A stretch of DNA of 14,176 nucleotides from Anaerolineales bacterium UBA6128 (lineage in GTDB: Bacteria; Chloroflexota; Anaerolineae; UBA1429). The position numbers were made by a program, and so were the translations under genes. The notes under the pieces are model-generated. The model had not been told where the DNA came from and did not search any database. It worked only from the letters and a program-made list of their open reading frames with translations. This document shows, one piece after another, positions 6,093-12,060 of the stretch (its first letter is position 1; every line of letters starts with the position of its first letter). The stretch covers positions 1-14,176 of the forward strand of contig DIVQ01000046.1 in the NCBI GenBank assembly GCA_002423325.1, given 5' to 3'.

Positions 6093-6721
6093 GCCATGGC
6101 GGTGCGGCTGGTGCGCACGCGCTCCAGCGATGAGACGCCCTTGTTCATCTTGAGCAGTGGCTTGATGTGCAGCAGCGTGGCGAGCATCGACATCACGTGC
6201 AACATGCGCCCGCTGCGGCGCAGGTACTCGACGGTCTCGAGGGCGGCAAAGCAGTAGCAGCACTTGGCGAGCTGCCCCAGCATGCTCTCCAGTTGATCGA
6301 GGTCGTAGCCCTCGGCGGCGCGAATCGCGGCCGCGACGGCAGCCAGGCCGGTGACCAGGCTCAGGTTCTGCGATTCCACCACGCGCACCGGCACGCGGGT
6401 GATCTCCTCGGCTGCGAGGCGCGCGACGTTGACGACGTTGCTGAGCGTGCCCGAGATGTGCAGCGAGAGGATGCCGGTCGCGCCCTCCGCCGCCAGCCGT
6501 TCATAGATCCAGGCGAACAGGCCCGGCCCCGGCGCCGAGGTGGTGGGCGGCGGTTGTGCGGCGGGCAAGCGCTCGTAGAAGGCCTCGCGTGTGATGTCGA
6601 CGCCATCCATGTAGCTCTGATCGCCAAAGTTGATAAAGAGTGGAACAACCGTGATGCCGTACTTGGCCACCAATTCTGGCGGCAGATCACAGGTACTATC
6701 GGTAACGATTCGAATCGGCAT
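5891..6721 (-). CDS. Chimeric ORF: truncated DegV protein fused to a DUF1475-like membrane segment
   Basis: A 276-residue frame with two unrelated halves. Residues 1 to about 210 match the DegV/FakB fatty-acid-binding family: DSTCDLP (8-14), TSAPGPGLF (61-69), LHISGTLSN (87-95) and VVESQNLSLVTG (114-125). Intact DegV proteins run to about 280 residues and end with a His-containing VGPG-type segment that helps hold the acyl carboxylate; this end is absent. From about 212 the frame continues as LVDLYVGFALFSIWIVYRE, a short basic loop, then a second membrane segment to about 260. This resembles the C-terminal half of DUF1475 membrane proteins, recalled from family memory. The DegV part should be soluble, so the fusion is unlikely to work normally. 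The start at 6721 has AGGGAG 4 nt upstream. It is a rearrangement product or a contig chimera. Confidence 0.75.
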   Translation of the reverse strand: MPIRIVTDSTCDLPPELVAKYGITVVPLFINFGDQSYMDGVDITREAFYERLPAAQPPPTTSAPGPGLFAWIYERLAAEGATGILSLHISGTLSNVVNVARLAAEEITRVPVRVVESQNLSLVTGLAAVAAAIRAAEGYDLDQLESMLGQLAKCCYCFAALETVEYLRRSGRMLHVMSMLATLLHIKPLLKMNKGVSSLERVRTSRTAMARLVDLYVGFALFSIWIVYRERAVAPSMIWVLLMMVLGFWAGSLYTLIALYRSGGDWRRFRLERRVD

Positions 6722-6880
6722 TCACTCCCTGCTTCCGGTTGCGGGACCGGGGCACCGCACCCCATCCGACAAAAGGCTGCTGCACAAGACGGTTGTGTAC
6801 CGTAACACCCGGGGCGGACGATAGCTACGGGGCTTGGCAGTCAGCCGAACGTCGCGCAATGACGCCCGGGCGTGTGGCAC

Positions 6881-7786
6881 TCACTTGAAGAGGTAGATGC
6901 CCTCCTCGATGGGCCAGTGAGCGCCGCAGCCCGCGCAGTGCAACCCGGCGTCGGCCGCATCCAGCGGCTCGTGCCCGCAGGCGGGGCAGCGGAACAACTG
7001 CGCGCGGTCCACCAAGCGCGCCTCGCCCGCCTTGTGCTGGCGCGAGCGCACAAACACGCTGGGGGCGGGGGTGCAGGGCGCCGTCACGCGCTGCAGAGCG
7101 CCGTCCACGGCGGCCAGCGTGCGCGCGCGCACGTGGCGCTTGAGCCAGCCCGCGCGCAATAGCGACACCGAGCGGCGCGCGTCGGGTGCGAACCCGGCAT
7201 CGCGCAGCGCCTCGGCCACCCACGCCGGGTGATAGTCGTAGTGCAGTTCAGCAAAGGCGTAGGGCGCGCGATCAAACGGATTGACGCCACGCCTCAGCAA
7301 GTAGCGAGCGATGTTCTTGAGGTGGCGTTTGTTGGCAAATTCGAGCACAAAGGTGCCGTCGGGGCGCGTGGCGCGCCGGATCTGCCCAAAGGCCAGCGGC
7401 ACATCCACCAGGTGGTGCAACACACGCACCATCACCGTCGTGTCGACTGCATTGGTGGCCAGCGGCAGGCGGTAGATGTCAGCCGCAACGTAGAGAAAGC
7501 GCTCATCGCCCAGGCGCGCACGGGCGTGGGCCAGTTGCGACCGCGAATAATCCAGCAGGATAACCTGCTCATAGCCGCCATACAGGTCAGTCAGGCGACC
7601 AAAGCCCGCGCCGATGTCGAGCAGGCGTTGGCCCTGTGCGGGCAGCAGGTGCCGCAAAGCGATGCGTTCAGCCAGGTCCTCGTATTCGCGTCCCTGCCCC
7701 TCCCAAAAGTCGGTGCGGTAAGTGCTGTTTTCATAGTCACAGATGGGCCTGCTATTGTTTGTTCTACTAGATTGTGTCGGCTCCAA
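6881..7786 (-). CDS. SAM-dependent methyltransferase with C-terminal zinc ribbon
   Basis: About 301 residues. The N-terminal domain is a class I methyltransferase: motif I is LLDIGAGFGRL (55-65), with the acidic LLDYS (77-81) at the end of strand 2, then a DIYRLPL segment (103-109) and VRVLHHL (120-126), typical of the Methyltransf_11 group. The last 40 residues form a Trm112-like zinc ribbon with CPAC (267-270) and CAGC (284-287), then EEGIYLF. The substrate is not evident. There is no ATG near the N-terminus. I prefer TTG at 7786, which has GGGAG 6 nt upstream; the frame also opens at TTG 7816 without a ribosome binding site. It precedes the DegV chimera on the same strand with a 159-bp gap and is divergent from the URO-D-family gene. 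Confidence 0.85.
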   Translation of the reverse strand: MEPTQSSRTNNSRPICDYENSTYRTDFWEGQGREYEDLAERIALRHLLPAQGQRLLDIGAGFGRLTDLYGGYEQVILLDYSRSQLAHARARLGDERFLYVAADIYRLPLATNAVDTTVMVRVLHHLVDVPLAFGQIRRATRPDGTFVLEFANKRHLKNIARYLLRRGVNPFDRAPYAFAELHYDYHPAWVAEALRDAGFAPDARRSVSLLRAGWLKRHVRARTLAAVDGALQRVTAPCTPAPSVFVRSRQHKAGEARLVDRAQLFRCPACGHEPLDAADAGLHCAGCGAHWPIEEGIYLFK

Positions 7787-7846
7787 GGGTCTCTCCCGGC
7801 GATGTTTCACGTGCAACAGAGCGACAACGGCTGCCAGTTGCCCGTC

Positions 7847-7874
7847 ATTCTAGCCCGCAGCGCCGCCACGTCAA
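7847..7874 (-). promoter_or_regulatory. Sigma-70 promoter of the methyltransferase gene
   Basis: On the minus strand, TTGACG (7869-7874, 5/6) and TAGAAT (7847-7852, 5/6) are 16 bp apart. Transcription would start near 7840, giving a leader of about 54 nt to the preferred TTG at 7786. Confidence 0.7.
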
Positions 7875-7905
7875 GACACCCATCGGCGCTGGCGCCGAAC
7901 CCGGC

Positions 7906-7934
7906 GCGACGCCGCACGACCGCCGTGTTATAAT
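7906..7934 (+). promoter_or_regulatory. Likely promoter of the URO-D-family gene (consensus -10)
   Basis: A perfect TATAAT lies at 7929-7934. The position 17 bp upstream (7906-7911, gcgacg) matches the -35 consensus at only 3 of 6 bases. Start near 7941 would give a leader of about 30 nt. It is divergent from the methyltransferase promoter, about 55 bp away. Confidence 0.55.
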
Positions 7935-7970
7935 GCCAGCAGCATACCCGCGCACACAGGGAGGGATCGC

Positions 7971-9068
7971 ATGGCCATGACGTCTCGCCAGCGCATCGAG
8001 GCAGCCTTGCGCCACCAGCCGGTGGATCGGACGCCGATCTTTGAGTATGTGCTGCTTTCGCCGGTAGCCGATCAGATCCTCGATCGAGCGCTCACATTGA
8101 GCCCCGACCTCTGGAACAGCCTGGTGGCCGAAGCAGGGGTCGCGGCGGCGGCGCGCCGTGTGGCCCTCGATGCGCTCGACCTGGCGCAGACGTTGGGGCA
8201 CGACATGCTGTATGTGTGCCCCAATCCGCGCGCCAGCGACCGCCTGACCGCCGGCACTCACGCCACCGAGATGAACCTGGTTGATCCCGTGGAGGCCCTG
8301 CAGCAGCGCAACGAGACGCACGCGGCCGCGCCGGCGCAGTGGTCCGACGAGCAGTTGCTGGTCTATGTCGCACTGTATGATGAGATGCGCCGCCGCGAAC
8401 TCGATCTGCCCGTGCTCGCCCCGGCCTACGGCCACGGCGTCTGGACCGACGTCACGCTGATGCAGGCCATGCTGCTCGATCCCGACGGCGCGCACACGCA
8501 CTTTGCGCTGGCCACGCGCGATTCTGTGGCCCACGTGAGGCAGTACGCAGCCCTCGGCATCGAGATCATCGGCGTTGGCGGCGATTTCGCCGGCACCGTG
8601 CCCATTATCTCGCCTGCGGCCTACCGCGCTTTCATCATGTCCGAGGTGCGCGCTGTCTCTCGCGCCGCCCACGCTGCCGGCTGCTGGACCGCCAACGCCA
8701 GCGACGGCAACCTCTGGCCGGTCATCGAGGATTACCTGGTGGGCTGTGAGGTGGACGGGTATCTGGAGATCGACATGCACGCCGGCATGGATCTGCGCAC
8801 GCTCAAACAGCGTTACGGCGCGCGCATCGCGCTGTTCGGCAACCTCGACTGCGGCAACATCCTGAGCTTTGGCACGCCCGAGATCGTCCGCCGCCACACC
8901 CTCGATTGCCTGGAGGCCGGCTGGGGGAACGGCGGCCATATCCTGTGTGCCAGCAACGCCATCACCTCCGCCGTGTCAGCGCGTAACTATCTGGCCAGCG
9001 TGCAGGCCTACCGCGAGCGCTTCGAACTGCCGCCGTTGAGCGGCCGGCTGGCAGCGCTGGCGCGCTGA
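7971..9068 (+). CDS. Uroporphyrinogen-decarboxylase superfamily protein, MtaA/CmuA-like
   Basis: A 365-residue cytoplasmic protein of the URO-D fold. The N-terminus has the superfamily pattern RIEAALRHQPVDRTPIFEY (8-26). DGNLWPVIEDYLVGCEVDG and LFGNLDCGNILSFGTPE follow in the C-terminal half. It lacks the RQAGRY segment near the N-terminus that marks true haem-pathway HemE, so it is closer to the MtaA/CmuA-type methyltransferase and corrinoid-dependent branch; methyl transfer from an unknown donor is inferred, not shown. The ATG at 7971 has GGGAGGGA 5 nt upstream; a second ATG lies two codons later. It is transcribed alone from a promoter with a consensus -10, divergent from the methyltransferase. 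A fragment of a different URO-D family member lies at 5729-5887. Confidence 0.85.
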   Translation: MAMTSRQRIEAALRHQPVDRTPIFEYVLLSPVADQILDRALTLSPDLWNSLVAEAGVAAAARRVALDALDLAQTLGHDMLYVCPNPRASDRLTAGTHATEMNLVDPVEALQQRNETHAAAPAQWSDEQLLVYVALYDEMRRRELDLPVLAPAYGHGVWTDVTLMQAMLLDPDGAHTHFALATRDSVAHVRQYAALGIEIIGVGGDFAGTVPIISPAAYRAFIMSEVRAVSRAAHAAGCWTANASDGNLWPVIEDYLVGCEVDGYLEIDMHAGMDLRTLKQRYGARIALFGNLDCGNILSFGTPEIVRRHTLDCLEAGWGNGGHILCASNAITSAVSARNYLASVQAYRERFELPPLSGRLAALAR

Positions 9069-9096
9069 CACAGCAGGATGTGTGCGGGGGCGGAAT

Positions 9097-9124
9097 TGGA
9101 CAAACGCGCCCAACTGGCTATAAT
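9097..9124 (+). promoter_or_regulatory. Strong sigma-70 promoter of rpsT
   Basis: TGGACA (9097-9102, 5/6) and a perfect TATAAT (9119-9124) are 16 bp apart; TTGGAC at 9096-9101 gives a 17-bp alternative. Transcription near 9131 leaves a leader of about 34 nt. Confidence 0.8.
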
Positions 9125-9164
9125 GTGAAGGTCAGTTTGGAGTGTACATGTCGGAGGAACAACC

Positions 9165-9446
9165 TTGGCTAACCTGAAATCCGCGATCAAGCACGTTCGT
9201 CAGGACGAAAAGCGCCGCGTACGCAACCGCATGGTCCGTTCGCGCATGCGCACCTACGTCACCAAGGCGCGCGCGCAGCTCACGACGGAAGATCCGGTTG
9301 CCGCCGCCGAGGCGATTCGCTTGGCCGCGAGCGAGCTGGACAAGGCCGCGCGCAAGGGCATCATCCATCCCAATGCCGCCGCCCGTCGCAAGAGCGCCCT
9401 GATGAAAAAGCTGAACGCTCTGCAGCAATCGTCCGCCGAGCAATAG
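9165..9446 (+). CDS. rpsT: 30S ribosomal protein S20, TTG start
   Basis: A 93-residue, strongly basic protein matching S20 over its full length: MANLKSAIKHVRQDEKRR at the N-terminus, a central AEAIRLAASELDKAARKG (about 48-65), and GIIHPNAAARRKSALMKKL (65-83). S20 binds 16S rRNA early in 30S assembly. The start is TTG at 9165, with ggagg at 9153-9157 and 7 nt spacing; no ATG is available in this frame near the N-terminus. E. coli rpsT also uses UUG, linked there to autogenous control, so translation feedback is plausible here. It is a single-gene unit between a strong promoter and a strong terminator. Confidence 0.97.
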   Translation: MANLKSAIKHVRQDEKRRVRNRMVRSRMRTYVTKARAQLTTEDPVAAAEAIRLAASELDKAARKGIIHPNAAARRKSALMKKLNALQQSSAEQ

Positions 9447-9470
9447 CTTTTTTCCTTCACCCATCGTTCG

Positions 9471-9509
9471 AGGACACTTCTCAGCGCGCTGAGAGGTGTC
9501 CTTTGTTGT
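9471..9509 (+). terminator. Strong terminator after rpsT
   Basis: A 16-bp inverted repeat, aggacacttctcagcg (9471-9486) with cgctgagaggtgtcct (9487-9502), has a single T-G wobble and a tight turn, followed by tttgttgt. It also lies just beyond the 3' end of the convergent membrane-protein gene (stop at 9521), so it may serve both sides. Confidence 0.9.
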
Positions 9510-9520
9510 CTCCCGGCGCG

Positions 9521-11878
9521 CTACGGAGCCTCCGGCACCCGGTAGAAACGCGCCAGCCCCTCACCATACACCGGCGTCAGCAACTGGTCGTACCAAGCCA
9601 GGCGCGCCGCGTCCAGCCCGTACAACTGCCACTCACGCGCCCCCACGTACAGAAGCGTGGCATCGTAACGCCGCAACTCTTCCAGTACCTCGGCCCAGTC
9701 GTCGCTGGTGTAGATGCGCTGCAGCGCCGGCAGCCGCGCCTGGACCTCGCGCTCGTCGCCGCGCCATTGCGCCTCGTGCCCGGGCCAACCGAGGATCGTC
9801 GGCACCCCCGTAAAGGCCGACAGGCGGCTGGTGCTGGCGTCATACTCTTCGCCGGGCGCCTCAACGAGAACGTCGTCAGGCTGCGCGTTTTGCGCCAGCC
9901 AGCGCAGCGCGTCGTACGCGTCGGGATCCATCTCCGCCAGATAGGCCGTCCCGTCCAGCGCGGGCGCACTGGGGTTGGCGCGCGCCCGCGTCCATGCTGC
10001 TGCGACCGGGTAGTAGAGCGATAGCACCATCAGCCCCGACGCGGCGACGCGCCAGACGAGCCCCCAGCGACCCGTCGACGCGGACGTCGGCTCCGCCTCG
10101 ACCCTGTCAGTCGAGCACAGCGGGCCCGGCGGCCGCGACAGCAACGCCAGGGCGCCCAACCCGAATAACACCCAGGCCTGATAGTAGACCTTGAACACCG
10201 TGTTCATGCGCGTTTCGAATACGTCGCGCAGATAGACGAACTCGGTGGCATAGGTCAGACACAGCGCCGCGAGGATCAGCAACCTCGGCAGCGCGCGCCG
10301 ATGGTCCCGGGACGCCTGGCGCGGCAGCAGCCCGAGCGCGTAGACCGCGATCAGCGCGGACAGCAACAACGGCAGCCAGGGGCTGCGCGCAAGCGACGTC
10401 CCCAGACCCAGCAGCGTGCGTCCCCAACCACCCAGCAGCCGCGTGCCTAGCCACGGCAACGCAAGCGCCCCCAGCCAGACCCACACCAACCAGCGCCGCC
10501 GACCACGCCATTCACGCCAGATGGCCACCGCCTCTGCACACACCGGCAGCAGCCAGACGCCGAAGATCAGCAGGTAGTTGCGCAGCGGCGTCTTGGCATA
10601 GTAGGCCAACCCGATACCGCGCGCCTGTGAACTCAGCGTCCAGTAGAAGGGCAGGTACAGCAGAATGCTGCCCAGCACCAGCCATCCAGAGGCGAGCGCG
10701 GCCCCCAGCAGGGCCTGGCGACTGCGGACGCCGCCATGCCAGACGCCCAACCAGAGCGCCGCCAGCGCCAGTAACAGTAAGGTTGGCAAATCCCACGAGT
10801 TCGCAAAGCCCAGCGCTCCGATCAGCAGCGGCGCCAGGAGGCAGAGCAGGCGTTCGGCCCGGTCCAGCACCAGGGGACTGCCTTCGCGCCCCCTCGCATA
10901 CAACTCGAGCGCCAGCAGCACCGCCAGCATCACCAGCGGCAGCGCCATCAGATGCGGGTGCAGGTCGCCCAGGATCAGGCTGAAGGCCGGGAACTCGGCA
11001 ATGATCGTGGCGTTCTTTCCGAGCAGGTTACTGTCGACGAAGGGGCGGCTGGCGCGCCACCACCACCAGTCTCCATACGGCAGGAGGCCGCCTGTCGTGG
11101 GCGCGTTGGCCAGATTGGGCACCCCCAGCCAGCCATAGAACCGCTCCGCGCGCAGTCCGAGCGCGCGAGCGCCCTCGAACAGGCCCTCCAGGTTGCCCAA
11201 CAGCAGCACCGCCAATCCACCGAGCGCACTTTGCCAACCCCAACGACGCCGGGAGGCCGCCACAACGCCATGAAGGGCCTCCAGCACGCCCAGACCGCCC
11301 ACGGCCCCCAACGCCAGCGTCTGCGCCAGGCCCAGGTTGTACGCCACGCCGGGCGCTGTCGCCGTGAGCCGCGCCACCACGGCGACCAGCAGATAGCCCA
11401 AATAGTAGTAGCTGACCGCGTACCCCGCCAACCACGGATCGCGCGGCGGAAGGCTCGGACTATGCAGCATGGCGTTCACAAAGGCGAAATCCATCGGCTC
11501 TTCGGTGTGGTTGATGGCGGGGTCGTGCGCTTTGTAGAGGGCGTACAGCCCAAAAGCGCACGCAAAGAGCAGTTCGGTGACCACGACATGGCGCCAGTCA
11601 CGCCGCAATGCCTCGACCAGCCGCGGCCATTCCTTCAGCCACAAGAGGGCGCTCAGCAGAGCCAGGCTGCAGGCCACCGCCCAGAGCGAGCGGCTGTCGT
11701 TGGCCTGCAGGCCGAGCAGATTGAGTCCCCAGAAGACCAGCGTCAGCAGCAGCAAGCCCACGATGCGTGCGAATGGATAGCCGAACGCGCGAGCGCGCAC
11801 GCGCATCGCCGCCAGCAGCGGCCATGCCAGCAGCCCGCAGGCCCACAACGCCACCCACCAGATCGCGACAGACCTCAT
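9521..11878 (-). CDS. Large integral membrane protein, DUF2298 / Chlor_Arch_YYY family
   Basis: About 785 residues, very hydrophobic, with many membrane segments to about residue 590 and a soluble C-terminal domain (from about YLAEMDPDAYDALRWL). It has the family hallmark YYYxG (YYYLG, 157-161), an acidic loop HTEEPMDFAF (124-133), EFPAFS (295-300) and DLHPHLMALP (305-314). The single-copy class of this Chloroflexi/Archaea family is 700-900 residues, which fits. Function is not established; the many-span plan with an acidic first loop and a soluble tail suggests a GT-C-type lipid-linked sugar transferase, which is only inferred. I start it at ATG 11878, with GGGAGCAGG 4-13 nt upstream; the frame extends to 11986 without a signal and across the promoter. 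It is divergent from the secreted arylsulfotransferase-like gene. Confidence 0.88.
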   Translation of the reverse strand: MRSVAIWWVALWACGLLAWPLLAAMRVRARAFGYPFARIVGLLLLTLVFWGLNLLGLQANDSRSLWAVACSLALLSALLWLKEWPRLVEALRRDWRHVVVTELLFACAFGLYALYKAHDPAINHTEEPMDFAFVNAMLHSPSLPPRDPWLAGYAVSYYYLGYLLVAVVARLTATAPGVAYNLGLAQTLALGAVGGLGVLEALHGVVAASRRRWGWQSALGGLAVLLLGNLEGLFEGARALGLRAERFYGWLGVPNLANAPTTGGLLPYGDWWWWRASRPFVDSNLLGKNATIIAEFPAFSLILGDLHPHLMALPLVMLAVLLALELYARGREGSPLVLDRAERLLCLLAPLLIGALGFANSWDLPTLLLLALAALWLGVWHGGVRSRQALLGAALASGWLVLGSILLYLPFYWTLSSQARGIGLAYYAKTPLRNYLLIFGVWLLPVCAEAVAIWREWRGRRRWLVWVWLGALALPWLGTRLLGGWGRTLLGLGTSLARSPWLPLLLSALIAVYALGLLPRQASRDHRRALPRLLILAALCLTYATEFVYLRDVFETRMNTVFKVYYQAWVLFGLGALALLSRPPGPLCSTDRVEAEPTSASTGRWGLVWRVAASGLMVLSLYYPVAAAWTRARANPSAPALDGTAYLAEMDPDAYDALRWLAQNAQPDDVLVEAPGEEYDASTSRLSAFTGVPTILGWPGHEAQWRGDEREVQARLPALQRIYTSDDWAEVLEELRRYDATLLYVGAREWQLYGLDAARLAWYDQLLTPVYGEGLARFYRVPEAP

Positions 11879-11932
11879 CGCCTGCTCCCGTCTGTCAAGG
11901 AGATCGCCCGGTCCAGCATCGGATTCGACAGC

Positions 11933-11961
11933 ATTATGGCCCCAAAAGGGCCCCTTGCCAA
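11933..11961 (-). promoter_or_regulatory. Promoter of the DUF2298 gene with a palindrome in the spacer
   Basis: On the minus strand, TTGGCA (11956-11961, 5/6) and CATAAT (11933-11938, 5/6) are exactly 17 bp apart. The spacer holds a GC palindrome (GGCCC 11938-11942, GGGCC 11948-11952) around caaaa. Transcription near 11926 gives a leader of about 48 nt. The palindrome is a candidate operator. Confidence 0.7.
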
Positions 11962-11973
11962 GCCTCCGTGCCG

Positions 11974-12002
11974 TTGACGCCCGCACAACAAGCGGCTATG
12001 AT
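11974..12002 (+). promoter_or_regulatory. Promoter of the arylsulfotransferase-like gene
   Basis: TTGACG (11974-11979, 5/6) and TATGAT (11997-12002, 5/6) are exactly 17 bp apart. Its -35 box lies 12 bp from the -35 box of the divergent DUF2298 promoter, so one bound protein could affect both. The leader to ATG 12061 is about 52 nt. Confidence 0.75.
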
Positions 12003-12060
12003 GGCCGCCAGTGACGCGCGCCGGCAAACAGGCGCACAGCAGTACCATCCGGAGGTCGCC

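Noticed and set aside
6722..6880. Possible tRNA or promoter between the DegV chimera and the methyltransferase gene
   Set aside because: Short inverted pairs such as ccggt/accgg exist, but no cloverleaf and no good -35/-10 pair could be found.
7971..9068. Naming the URO-D-family gene hemE
   Set aside because: The N-terminal RQAGRY-type segment of true uroporphyrinogen decarboxylases is absent and no haem-pathway gene is adjacent.
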